Positions 35,671 through 44,003 of a stretch of DNA of 64,000 nucleotides are shown here, piece by piece; the first letter of the stretch is position 1, and each line of letters opens with the position of its first letter. The notes under the pieces are model-generated. The model had not been told where the DNA came from, made no database searches, and was given only the letters and a program-made list of their open reading frames with translations. Source of the DNA: Alkalicoccus urumqiensis. GTDB lineage: Bacteria > Bacillota > Bacilli > Bacillales > Salisediminibacteriaceae. The position numbers and the translations under genes were made by a program. The stretch is from contig NZ_PVNS01000008.1 of the NCBI RefSeq assembly GCF_002993335.1, positions 1 to 64,000 of the forward strand, read 5' to 3'.

Positions 35671-37572
35671 TCAGGTCAGCCCGTAGGCAAGCAGTGCTTT
35701 CTGCTGTACCATACGCACCGTCTTCAGTGCGGTAATAAATTCTTCTTTTTCTCTGGTTTTTAAGTGGGAGAAATGAATGGTCGAACTCGTATCTTCTCCG
35801 CGGCTGAACTGCTGCCAGGACTGCTTTATCCTGATGGAAAGAAGCGTCTCATAGGCGTGAAGCATTTCGTCGGCTGCATCTTCTGAAATAATCCCCCGCT
35901 CCTGAAGCAGCTGCATCTGCTGGCGCGGCGTGCCTTCTACCATCTGGTGATGCACACAGAGAAGCTGAAGGCTGTGGTAAAACGGAAATAGCGCCTGCTT
36001 TTTCATGTCGATACTCTCTTTTCTCATCCGGAAAAGAGCGCGGATCGGCGAGTCCAGGACAGGGACAGGTGCCTGCTTTTCGAGCTGTGCGGCCCGGTAC
36101 ATAAAAATCCGTGATTCCTGAAACTGCTCCTGCACCATACGATGAAAGGATCCGTGCAGCTTTTCGCTGCCGCAGAGAAAGCGGAAGGCTAAAAAGTTCT
36201 GCGCAAGCAGAATGTTGTCATTCGTTGCACGGAGACCCCACGTACGGATCCGCTCGCGCCATTGACTGAGTGTCCCTCTCCACTGCGCGTTTGACGCCAT
36301 CATATCGCCTTCACACCGCTTGTAGCCGGCAGTCTCCATCAGGTTTGTTATTTCTTCTCCAAAACGGCGGAAGTAGGCAGCCGTCTCTTCCTTTCGGTGA
36401 TCGGGAGGATCTTCATATACAAAAAAGTGATCCTGGTCGGTCAGCAGAAACTGTTCTCTCCGTCCGCCGCTTCCCATAAGAAAAAAACCATAGGCGGCAG
36501 GAGGGACACCGTACCCCTGCGCCTGAAGCTTTTGCCTCGCAAGTTCGACACAGTGACGGATAAGCCGGTCATAAAGGCCGGTAATCACATCAAGTATATG
36601 AAGTACCGGAATGGCATCATCCAGCAGGCGCTCCAGTACTCCGTAGATCGCATGTTTTACTTCAGGCAGAGTGGCTTCATCCGCCCGTTCAATTTCCTGC
36701 AGAATATCAAACGCCCCACGGTTCTTTTTACGAAGCAGATCCGAAAGGGTCAGCATACCTGCAGGCCGGCCGTTTTCCACGACCGGCAGGTGCTTGATGC
36801 CATGGAGAATGAAAAGAGAGATTGCATCGTAATAGTATGCAGCGCGGTCGATGACGACGGGGGAAGGGGTCATAACAGAACCTGCTGACGTTTCCGTTCT
36901 GCCGGAGGCAACGACACGCGTGACAACATCTTTTTCCGTAAGGATTCCGGCGAGTGTGCCATCCGCTTCCAGAACCATGAGAGAGCTGACACCGTCATCC
37001 ACCATTTTTTTCGCTGTTTCCTGAATCGAGGCGTCTGAATGAATAACAGCCGGCGGCTCGTTCATAAAATCCTGCGCCCGGCGGATAAACGCATCGCTTT
37101 CACCCCAGGATCGGGCGAGGTGGATCTGCTCGGCAAGGGACGCATAAATTTCGCGGAGTCTGACAGCTACCTGCCTCATCATATATTCCCGGACCTGTTC
37201 TTTTTTCCAGAGCTCGTCCATCACAGGGTACGGAATAGACAGGCAGACAGCATCTTCCGCTGCGGCTACTTCCACGGTGACCGTATGGGTTTCCGGCTCT
37301 GGTTCCCCCAGAAAAGCAGCTAGACTGGAGAACCCGATCATCTCTCCGGAATCCACTAACTCCAGCACCTCCATACCATCAGCTGCCTCTACGCCGACCT
37401 CTGCAGCTCCTTCCAAAAGCAGGAGGAGACCCTCCCGCTCGGTATCCGCGTGAAGGATCTTCTCTCCTTTCCGATATAAAAGAAAGTTACAGTCATCCAG
37501 AAGCGCGGAGGCCGCCCCTTGAAACAGGGGATGGCCGAGCGCTTTCTCCTTTTGATTAGTCGTCGGTTCCAT
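35671..37572 (-). CDS. cNMP-binding / CBS / DUF294 putative nucleotidyltransferase
   Basis: 633 residues in four parts: a cyclic-nucleotide-binding-like beta-roll (~1-150), two CBS domains (~165-285: ILTEKDVVTRVV and HLPVVENGRPAGMLTLSD), a nucleotidyltransferase-like DUF294 domain with GSGGRREQFLLTDQDH, and the helical DUF294 C-terminal domain. Relatives resemble GlnD-type signal enzymes and accompany sodium:solute symporters. It may sense adenine nucleotides and modify or gate the transporter; that is inference. The ATG has GGAGAGG upstream and the gene overlaps the symporter gene by 17 bases. Confidence 0.9.
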   Translation of the reverse strand: MEPTTNQKEKALGHPLFQGAASALLDDCNFLLYRKGEKILHADTEREGLLLLLEGAAEVGVEAADGMEVLELVDSGEMIGFSSLAAFLGEPEPETHTVTVEVAAAEDAVCLSIPYPVMDELWKKEQVREYMMRQVAVRLREIYASLAEQIHLARSWGESDAFIRRAQDFMNEPPAVIHSDASIQETAKKMVDDGVSSLMVLEADGTLAGILTEKDVVTRVVASGRTETSAGSVMTPSPVVIDRAAYYYDAISLFILHGIKHLPVVENGRPAGMLTLSDLLRKKNRGAFDILQEIERADEATLPEVKHAIYGVLERLLDDAIPVLHILDVITGLYDRLIRHCVELARQKLQAQGYGVPPAAYGFFLMGSGGRREQFLLTDQDHFFVYEDPPDHRKEETAAYFRRFGEEITNLMETAGYKRCEGDMMASNAQWRGTLSQWRERIRTWGLRATNDNILLAQNFLAFRFLCGSEKLHGSFHRMVQEQFQESRIFMYRAAQLEKQAPVPVLDSPIRALFRMRKESIDMKKQALFPFYHSLQLLCVHHQMVEGTPRQQMQLLQERGIISEDAADEMLHAYETLLSIRIKQSWQQFSRGEDTSSTIHFSHLKTREKEEFITALKTVRMVQQKALLAYGLT

Positions 37573-39217
37573 CGTTCATCCATACCTCTCCATCCCGGTA
37601 CGTCATCTGTTCCGGATAACGCAGATCGGTTACTTCATCCTGCAGCTTCTGTGCAGGCGGCGGTGTCATAAGAGAAACGACAATAACGAGTATAAGGTTG
37701 GCAGTTACACCGATGAGTCCGGCGCCTGTATCCTGAATGCCGAAAATGGTAATACCGGCCATCGACAGGAAGATGTAGGTCAGCGTCACGCCGAGACCAC
37801 CGAGCATGCCTGCAAGAGCTCCGGCCGCATTCATCCGTCTCCACCACACTCCGAGGAAGAGAACCGGGAAGAACGTACCACCGGCAAGAGCAAACGCCCA
37901 GGCGATAATTTGGGTGATAACTCCCGGAGGATCCAGGGCAATAACACCTGCAGCAATTGTTGACAGCACGATCGCAATCCGTCCAGCCTGAAGGCGCTTG
38001 TTGTCTGTCGCATCCGGCTTAAGCAGACGGTAGTAAATGTCGTGTGCAAACGAGGAGGAAATCGTAATCAGAAGTCCGCCGGCAGTGGAAAGTGCAGCTG
38101 CCATGGCACCGGCTGCAACGAGACCGACGACGAACAAGCCGAGGTTGGCAATTTCCGGTGTTGCCATAACGACGATATCCGGATTGATTACCAGGTCCTG
38201 CCAGTTGAGCGTTCCATCGCCGCCACTGTCCGTAATCTCGAGAAGACCTGTATTAATCCACGATTCTGTCCAGCCCGGAAGGTCATCGAGCGGCTGTCCG
38301 ACAACCTGCGTCATAATAATAAATCGGGAAAATGCCGCATACGCAGGAGCAGACAAGTAGAGAAGGGCGATGAATAACAGTGCCCACGCACCACTCCAGC
38401 GGGCCGCTTTCATTGTCGTAACCGTATAAAAACGGACGATAACGTGGGGAAGGGCAGCTGTTCCAAACATTAATGTAAACAACAGCGCCAGAAACTGCAT
38501 TTTTGAACTTTCGGAAAATGGCGCAAAATACTCAGAAATACCAAGTTCCCTGTCGATCGCACCGAGCTCCGATACAATATTTCCGTATGTCAGCCACGGA
38601 AATGGATTTCCGGTCACCTGAAGCGACATAAAGACAATAGGGATAATATAAGCAACAATTAAAATTAAGTACTGGGCAACCTGCGTCCAGGTGACACCTT
38701 TCATTCCACCGAGCGAAGCATAAATAGCGATGACGACAACACCGATCATCACCCCGGTGGAGGCGGGGAGGTTCAACAGCCGGCCGATAACAACACCCGA
38801 GCCGGACAGCTGACCGATAATGTACGTAAAGCTGATGATGATGGTGGCGATAGCTGCCACGAGGCGGGCTGCGTTGCTGTCAAAACGGTCTCCAATAAAT
38901 TCCGGCACGGTAAAGCGGCCGTACTTTCTGAGCTGCGGTGCGAGCAGAAAGGTCAGCAGCAGGTAGCCGCCTGTCCAGCCCATTATGTAGGCGAGGCCGT
39001 CATAGCCGAGAATCATGACCGTACCGGCCATCCCGATAAACGAAGCGGCACTCATCCAGTCCCCGCCGATCGCCATCCCGTTCCATACAGGTGGAATGCC
39101 GCGGCTTGCAACGTAAAAATCAGAGGTTACTTTGGCACGGTTGTACACAGAAATTCCGATATATAATGCAAAGGTTAATAAAATGAGCGTGAGTGATACG
39201 AGTGACTGCTGGTCCAA
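37556..39217 (-). CDS. sodium:solute symporter (VC_2705-type SSS)
   Basis: 553 residues with about 13 transmembrane helices, SSS family. Typical segments are GIPPVWNGMAIGGDWMSAASF, SFIGMAGTVMILGYDG, SLGGMKGVTWTQVAQYLIL (cited as separate motifs) and ALSTAGGLLITISSSFAHDI. This subfamily pairs with a small DUF4212 subunit, and some members carry acetate or other short carboxylates. The start is TTG with AGGAGGG upstream. It is the second cistron of the operon, 24 bases after the small subunit. Confidence 0.92.
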   Translation of the reverse strand: MDQQSLVSLTLILLTFALYIGISVYNRAKVTSDFYVASRGIPPVWNGMAIGGDWMSAASFIGMAGTVMILGYDGLAYIMGWTGGYLLLTFLLAPQLRKYGRFTVPEFIGDRFDSNAARLVAAIATIIISFTYIIGQLSGSGVVIGRLLNLPASTGVMIGVVVIAIYASLGGMKGVTWTQVAQYLILIVAYIIPIVFMSLQVTGNPFPWLTYGNIVSELGAIDRELGISEYFAPFSESSKMQFLALLFTLMFGTAALPHVIVRFYTVTTMKAARWSGAWALLFIALLYLSAPAYAAFSRFIIMTQVVGQPLDDLPGWTESWINTGLLEITDSGGDGTLNWQDLVINPDIVVMATPEIANLGLFVVGLVAAGAMAAALSTAGGLLITISSSFAHDIYYRLLKPDATDNKRLQAGRIAIVLSTIAAGVIALDPPGVITQIIAWAFALAGGTFFPVLFLGVWWRRMNAAGALAGMLGGLGVTLTYIFLSMAGITIFGIQDTGAGLIGVTANLILVIVVSLMTPPPAQKLQDEVTDLRYPEQMTYRDGEVWMNDGTDD

Positions 39218-39241
39218 GTGAGTTCCCTCCTGTCCAATCGA

Positions 39242-39547
39242 TTAGTGGTCTGATGAATTTCCGCTGATACGGACGTTCGCTTTTTCATCGATGCCGAATG
39301 CCTTATCCACGCGGTCACTGATGATCGCATTTGCAAATAGGAGCACAACAAAGGTAACGACGGCTCCCTGAGCTCCCATATAATAGTGGGCAGGCATACC
39401 GAGAATGGTGGCACCTGTTTCATAAATGACATCGGCAAATGCTGCGACGCCGTAAGATACACTGAATCCGATCAGCAGGCAGATCACAACGAGGATTGTA
39501 CGGATTTTGAAATACTTTTCTGCAGTCTTTTTTTCGACTTTCCTCAT
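39242..39547 (-). CDS. DUF4212 small subunit of sodium:solute symporter
   Basis: 101 residues, two transmembrane helices (VVICLLIGFSVSYGVAAFAD and AQGAVVTFVVLLFANAIIS). Size, layout and the position just before the SSS gene match the DUF4212 'symporter small subunit' family. ATG with AAGGAGGG upstream. The leader carries a cre site and an 11-base perfect anti-anti-SD match. Confidence 0.92.
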   Translation of the reverse strand: MRKVEKKTAEKYFKIRTILVVICLLIGFSVSYGVAAFADVIYETGATILGMPAHYYMGAQGAVVTFVVLLFANAIISDRVDKAFGIDEKANVRISGNSSDH

Positions 39548-39584
39548 AAGAAAACCCTCCTTTGTACAAAATAAGTAACCGGAG

Positions 39585-39595
39585 TCACCTCCTTT
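39585..39595 (-). promoter_or_regulatory. orphan extended Shine-Dalgarno (STAB-SD-like)
   Basis: On the minus strand AAAGGAGGTGA is perfectly complementary to the 3' end of 16S rRNA, but no start codon lies in range; the DUF4212 start is 38 bases further and has its own ribosome site. Such orphan sites stabilise mRNA 5' ends in Bacillus (as in cry3A). That role here is inference. Confidence 0.45.
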
Positions 39596-39601
39596 AAATA
39601 C

Positions 39602-39615
39602 TGAAACCGCTTTCA
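39602..39615 (-). promoter_or_regulatory. cre site (CcpA)
   Basis: TGAAACCGCTTTCA matches TGWAANCGNTNWCA at every position and is part of a longer inverted repeat (39600-39617). It lies 55 bases before the DUF4212 start, so the symporter operon is probably under carbon catabolite control, as expected for a carboxylate uptake system. Confidence 0.8.
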
Positions 39616-39662
39616 GTTATCGAGGAAAAAAGCACCGTCTTCTAAACGATTTCCGTTGACCC

Positions 39663-39845
39663 TTATCGTAAGTTAAATACAAAACGGACCGTATCCATAA
39701 AAGGAAGCGGCACCATCGCCATCTGTACAATAACGAATAAAAACATCGCAAAAAACGGCACCGTTAAAAGGATCGGCTTCCGGTACTTAAAGGTGGCCCA
39801 CACAGCTGCAGCAGCAAGCACCCAGAATAAAATGAGTATCCACAT
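39663..39845 (-). CDS. small membrane protein, unknown function
   Basis: 60 residues, two hydrophobic segments (WILILFWVLAAAAVWATF and LLTVPFFAMFLFVIVQMAM). GGGGAGG precedes either the ATG used here (10-base gap) or a GTG at 39851 (4-base gap). It lies upstream of and in line with the symporter operon, separated by the cre/leader region, and may be an accessory to it. Not recognised. The ~215 bases upstream to the next terminator show nothing else I can name. Confidence 0.6.
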   Translation of the reverse strand: MWILILFWVLAAAAVWATFKYRKPILLTVPFFAMFLFVIVQMAMVPLPFMDTVRFVFNLR

Positions 39846-40061
39846 AATCACAAAACCTCCCCGGCAGTCTGCTATAGAACAGCACTTCCTATGTAAATGC
39901 TTACTTGTAGATTATTTCAAATTTTCAGATACAACTCAACGAAAAAGTGACTCTTTTTTGACAAAATGAAGGAATTAGGAGGATAGTCATACATTAATTG
40001 TAAAGAAACGTCGTTCGTGTCCCTGTGTTGCAATACAGATGAAAGACAAATCGTGATATGA

Positions 40062-40098
40062 AAAACGGCCTTCCGTCTAAAAGGGGAAGGCCGTTTTC
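40062..40098. terminator. terminator after the ABC operon
   Basis: AAAACGGCCTTCC pairs perfectly with GGAAGGCCGTTTT. It ends the minus-strand five-gene ABC operon, with a T-run on that strand. Confidence 0.85.
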
Positions 40099-40099
40099 A

Positions 40100-40885
40100 T
40101 CATGCTTCAATTTTTCGGTCAATCAGGTAATGAAAGACGGCAAGAAGTACTGCATAAAATACGAGGTAAAAGAGCGTATCCCCCGCGTACAAAATAAGGT
40201 TCTCTGTTCCATCCGCCATCATTCTTCCAGGAGGAAGGGAAAAGGTGCGGTAAAACAGCTCCGACAAATTGACGATTTCGCCGAACTGGAGCAGTTGAAA
40301 CACCCCTTCTGCAGCCGAGGTAAGGTAGTTCCAGCCGATAATCAGCAGTACACCCGCCGCTGCACCAAGAAAGCGGAAAGCTTTGAACAGAAGGTACAGC
40401 AGCACAACCGCGAAACCGAACTGCAGTGAAAGGTGTGTCATCAAAAGATAAATCCATGGGGAGGCACTCTCATAGAAGGAGAGAAGGCTCCGATCCAGCT
40501 CATCGACAGGCAGAACCGCCGGAAACTGTTCTAGAAAGAGTCTCAGACTGAACCAGCCGGCTGCCATGGCATAGGCAAGGGATAGAAGATACTGGCTGAA
40601 CACCGCAGCAAGTTTGCTCGTAATAAGCTTCCATCCGGGAACCGGCAAATTCAGCCATGTCCAGTGCGTCCGGCTCCGCCACTCCCCCTGAAGGCTCCAC
40701 AGCCAGGCGATAAACAGGTAAAGGACGTGCGCAGCGGCAACGACGAACATGAGTAAAAACGCCCATCCTGAATTTTGTGTGAGAGAAAACCAGATTAACA
40801 AATAGAGGAACGTAAAAACGCCCTGCAGGATAAAAAAGACCGTTCGTGTCTCCCGCCATTCTTTTCGGAAAAGAGTCATCCACAT
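40100..40885 (-). CDS. ABC transporter permease, YtrC/D-like
   Basis: 261 residues with about six transmembrane helices and a short basic N-terminus (LFRKEWRETR), the pattern of ABC-2-type permeases. It overlaps the ATPase gene at 40876-41580 by 10 bases, so the two form one transporter. The cargo is unknown; YtrA-linked systems respond to cell-wall antibiotics in B. subtilis. Confidence 0.8.
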   Translation of the reverse strand: MWMTLFRKEWRETRTVFFILQGVFTFLYLLIWFSLTQNSGWAFLLMFVVAAAHVLYLFIAWLWSLQGEWRSRTHWTWLNLPVPGWKLITSKLAAVFSQYLLSLAYAMAAGWFSLRLFLEQFPAVLPVDELDRSLLSFYESASPWIYLLMTHLSLQFGFAVVLLYLLFKAFRFLGAAAGVLLIIGWNYLTSAAEGVFQLLQFGEIVNLSELFYRTFSLPPGRMMADGTENLILYAGDTLFYLVFYAVLLAVFHYLIDRKIEA

Positions 40886-41580
40886 CCGTTCATCACCGTC
40901 CTCAGTATGTCCGTCAGCGACTGCTGCCGTTCCATTTTCAGCGTTTCCGTATCTCCTTCAACGACAATTTTTCCGTCATGGAGAAAAAGGACATGATCGA
41001 GGTACGGCTCGACTTCGCGGACTTCATGCGTGGATAGAAGGACGAGCTGTTTATCCATGTCAATATAGCGGATAATCATCTGCAGAATGTCCTCCCGTAC
41101 GACAGGATCCAGTCCGGAAAGTGGCTCATCCATACAGATCAGCGGCGCACTTCTCGAAGCGGCGGCAGCGATTTTCAGCCGGGCACGGTTTCCACGTGAC
41201 AACGTTTTAACCTTCTGCTGAAAAGGCAGGTTCATTTCACGTGCCATCCCGAGTGCCGTTTCCTTATTGAAGTCTGGAATGATCCGGGACATGAAATCGA
41301 TCGTCTCCTCGACGGAAAAATAGCGGTAAAGGGCATCTTCCTCTGACAAGTACGCGGTATCCACCGCGCCGTTTCTGGCCGCGGCTGCGTTGTCGATCGT
41401 TACTGTACCTTCTGTCGGCCGGAGAAGTCCGGTCAGGAGTTTTAAAAGTGTGGATTTTCCGCTCCCGTTTTCACCGATGACACCGCAGATGCCGGTGCGG
41501 TCAAGATGCAGGTCCAGTTCTTTCACTCCTGCGAGCCTGCCGTATTTTTTCGTGACACTGCTGCATTCAATTTTCATCAC
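40876..41580 (-). CDS. ABC transporter ATP-binding protein, YtrB-like
   Basis: 234 residues. Walker A is GENGSGKST, the signature is LSRGNRARLKIA (a variant of LSGGQ), Walker B is LICMDEP, and the H-loop is LLSTHE. The gene overlaps the GntR gene by 14 bases. Together with the downstream permease it forms an exporter-type ABC system. Confidence 0.92.
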   Translation of the reverse strand: MMKIECSSVTKKYGRLAGVKELDLHLDRTGICGVIGENGSGKSTLLKLLTGLLRPTEGTVTIDNAAAARNGAVDTAYLSEEDALYRYFSVEETIDFMSRIIPDFNKETALGMAREMNLPFQQKVKTLSRGNRARLKIAAAASRSAPLICMDEPLSGLDPVVREDILQMIIRYIDMDKQLVLLSTHEVREVEPYLDHVLFLHDGKIVVEGDTETLKMERQQSLTDILRTVMNGCG

Positions 41581-41944
41581 AAAGCTCCTTTCGCAGGTTT
41601 TCGATCAGCTGCCGGCAGTCATCGTGTTCCAGCCCGAGCTGCTTCATCTGCTGGATGTAGCCAGCGGTCTGCTCTTCAGCAAGGCGCCGTTTCAGCGAAG
41701 CGATCGTTTCACGGCTTCCGGTGACAAACGTTCCCTGGCCTCTTCTGGACTCGACGATGCCTTCCCGTTCAAGTTCCATGTATGCGCGGGAGGCTGTGTT
41801 CGGGTTAACGCCGGTTTCAAGGGCGAAGTCGCGTACGGAAGGCAGACGGCTTTCCGGGGGACGTTCCCCCTGGCAGATCTGATAATAAAGATATTCCATT
41901 AATTGAATATAAATGGGACGTTGGTGGTCAAAGGCCAGCGTCAT
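41567..41944 (-). CDS. GntR-family regulator, YtrA subfamily
   Basis: 125 residues. The winged helix covers RPIYIQLMEYLYYQI to GVNPNTASRAYMELEREG, with GQGTFV in the wing; only a ~45-residue C-terminal helical tail follows, as in the YtrA subfamily. RBS GAAAGGAGG. It lies third in a five-gene operon, between two ABC pairs. The operon leader has an AGTGTA...TACACT inverted repeat of the YtrA kind, so autoregulation is likely. Confidence 0.92.
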   Translation of the reverse strand: MTLAFDHQRPIYIQLMEYLYYQICQGERPPESRLPSVRDFALETGVNPNTASRAYMELEREGIVESRRGQGTFVTGSRETIASLKRRLAEEQTAGYIQQMKQLGLEHDDCRQLIENLRKELCDEN

Positions 41945-41995
41945 AGCAGGACCTCCTTTCTTCCGGCAGGTGTCGACGGGAAACGGGTGATTCTC

Positions 41996-42910
41996 TTAAT
42001 CGGTGATATCCCGTTTATGAAAAACGGCAAATGTCGTTCCAAGCAGTATGCTGACGTATAGAAACAGAATTCCTGCCGACTGCCACCAGCTTGTGCCGTC
42101 GATCATCGGCTGGCCCTGAAACAGCGTCAATAGACTCGTGTGGGCAAATAATACATAAAATGCCCAGTCGTACGCAGATGCCAGGAAAACGAGCTGCGGA
42201 CCCATAAACAAAAGGACAAGAGAAAAAGCAACAGCCGGCGCCTGACTTTTAAACAGTGTTCCGAGTGTAAAAGCAATAACGGTAAAAATCATCATTTCCA
42301 CATAGGCAAGGCCGTACGTGATCCCAAGGTAGACGGGGAGTGAGACAGCGCGGATCATTCCATCGACCCACTGTATTACTTCCGGCGACGGTATGGAGAA
42401 ACCGTGGAAAAGAATGCCGGCACCAAGCTGGGAGAGGGCAAACACGATTGTCAGCAGAAGCCCATAGGCAGCGATGGCTGAAAGCTTTGACAATAAAATC
42501 TTCCATCGTGCAACAGGAGAGGCTGCCAGAAGCTTTATCGTTCCAGTCGTATGCTCGGATGCTGTCACTGCGGCGCCTGCAATGACTGTAAACATTGTAA
42601 TGAAAGCGAGGGAGCCGGCGCCCTCCAGTACGTAAGTGAACGCATGCGTTGACTCCAGAAGCGGATACGTACCGGTATTTTCATGATAGAAGCTGAGTTC
42701 TTCCGCACGTTCCCTGTTTTCAGGAGGCATTTCATTCGATTCTGCCTGCTGCTCCAGAGCTGATAGTGCCTCTTCTGGTGCCACTGGTTCTGTAACGGCA
42801 TTGGAAATATAGGACGTTCCAAAAGCAGCAAGGACAACCAGAGCGACAGCAATCCACGTAAAGCGGCGGTGAATCAGCTTCATCCATTCGTTCTTTACTA
42901 AATTGATCAT
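41996..42910 (-). CDS. ABC-2-type transporter permease
   Basis: 304 residues with about six transmembrane segments; a large extracellular loop lies between TM1 and TM2 (roughly residues 40-95), as in bacitracin- and lantibiotic-resistance permeases of the BcrB type. The start overlaps the upstream ATPase gene by 4 bases. Probable export of a peptide or lipid-active compound. Confidence 0.88.
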   Translation of the reverse strand: MINLVKNEWMKLIHRRFTWIAVALVVLAAFGTSYISNAVTEPVAPEEALSALEQQAESNEMPPENRERAEELSFYHENTGTYPLLESTHAFTYVLEGAGSLAFITMFTVIAGAAVTASEHTTGTIKLLAASPVARWKILLSKLSAIAAYGLLLTIVFALSQLGAGILFHGFSIPSPEVIQWVDGMIRAVSLPVYLGITYGLAYVEMMIFTVIAFTLGTLFKSQAPAVAFSLVLLFMGPQLVFLASAYDWAFYVLFAHTSLLTLFQGQPMIDGTSWWQSAGILFLYVSILLGTTFAVFHKRDITD

Positions 42911-43824
42911 GTCAGTCCACCTCCTTCTGTAACTGTAAGAAACTTCTCTTCAAGTGTTGTCGACCGGGAAGGACGGATTTCGGTAACACGGACACCATGA
43001 TCAACCAGATGCTGGAGCAGATCGGGAACCTGCTCTTTTCGGCAGGTAAATACCCAGCCGTTTTCTTTTTTTATTACATCGGTTTCCATATAGTGCTCAA
43101 GGACAGAAGGGAGGGTCGGTGAAGGCTCTGTTTCCAGGTACATGCTGTTTTCTTCCTGCTCGAGAAAAAGACTCATGCTGCCGGTGTGTGTTAAAGAGCC
43201 CTGCTGGATCACGAGAAGTTCATCGCATAACAGTTCCATTTCAGACAGCAGGTGACTGGAAACGAGCACAGCCAGATTTTCTTCATGGGCCAGCTTCCGC
43301 AGGTACGTCCGTATTTCCCGTATTCCGGCCGGGTCAAGACCGTTTGTCGGTTCATCCAGAATGAGAAGGGAAGGGCGGTGCAGCAGTGCCTGTGCCAGGC
43401 CGAGGCGCTGGCGCATTCCGAGTGAATATGTGCCGGCTTTTTCATGAATCCGTCCGGAAAGCCCGACGAGTTCTGTCACTTCCTGTATTCGTTTTTTATC
43501 AACGCCTGAATGCAGCCGGCTGAAGTGAAGCAGGTTTTTCCAGCCGCTTAAGTAACTGTACATTTCCGGGTTTTCGACGACAGCGCCGATCTTTTTTCTG
43601 CCTTCCGGGCTGCTGCCGGTCACTTTCGAATCATAAATAAAAATGGAACCGCTGTCCGGACGGACAAGGCCGGTGATCATCCGGATCAGCGTCGTTTTTC
43701 CGGCTCCATTCGGACCTAAAAGACCGGTAACGGATCCCGATTCTACAGAAAAACTGACGTTCTGGACGGCGGCTGTATTTCCAAACGATTTTGCTGCATT
43801 TTTCACGGTTAAAGCGGAAGTCAT
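42907..43824 (-). CDS. ABC transporter ATP-binding protein, BcrA-like
   Basis: 305 residues. Walker A GPNGAGKTT, signature YSLGMRQRLGLA, Walker B LLILDEPTNGLDP and H-loop VSSHLLSEME are intact; ~90 C-terminal residues after the ATPase core are typical of the bacitracin-type exporters. First gene of the operon, with RBS AAAGGAG and the YtrA-type operator just upstream. Confidence 0.93.
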   Translation of the reverse strand: MTSALTVKNAAKSFGNTAAVQNVSFSVESGSVTGLLGPNGAGKTTLIRMITGLVRPDSGSIFIYDSKVTGSSPEGRKKIGAVVENPEMYSYLSGWKNLLHFSRLHSGVDKKRIQEVTELVGLSGRIHEKAGTYSLGMRQRLGLAQALLHRPSLLILDEPTNGLDPAGIREIRTYLRKLAHEENLAVLVSSHLLSEMELLCDELLVIQQGSLTHTGSMSLFLEQEENSMYLETEPSPTLPSVLEHYMETDVIKKENGWVFTCRKEQVPDLLQHLVDHGVRVTEIRPSRSTTLEEKFLTVTEGGGLT

Positions 43825-43847
43825 AAGGTCGCTCCTTTAAATTGTTA

Positions 43848-43873
43848 TAGTGTACTACTTAAATAGTACACTA
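43848..43873. promoter_or_regulatory. YtrA-type GntR operator
   Basis: TAGTGTACTA-CTTAAA-TAGTACACTA is a perfect 10-bp inverted repeat with a 6-base spacer, 24 bases before the first gene of the ABC operon. It contains AGTGTA...TACACT, the pattern reported for YtrA. This ties the GntR gene inside the operon to the promoter upstream of it. Confidence 0.8.
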
Positions 43874-43929
43874 GGAAATAGAAAAAAGCAATTCGTTTCA
43901 GCAGGTCAATGATGGAGAGGAATGAAGGA

Positions 43930-43969
43930 ATATAATAAAGCTGCCAGCGGAAGATGCCGCGGGCAGCTG
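43930..43969 (-). terminator. terminator after ytfP
   Basis: On the minus strand AGCTGCC pairs with GGCAGCT through an inner stem and is followed by TTATTATATT. Confidence 0.8.
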
Positions 43970-44003
43970 TAAGAAGAGGAAAAGAAGGGAAGTGCCGGAT
44001 GTT

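Noticed and set aside
39581-39595. Likeness to the 3' end of 16S rRNA (TCACCTCCTTT)
   Set aside because: Similarity stops at the anti-SD tail, so it is not an rRNA fragment; kept instead as an orphan Shine-Dalgarno on the minus strand.
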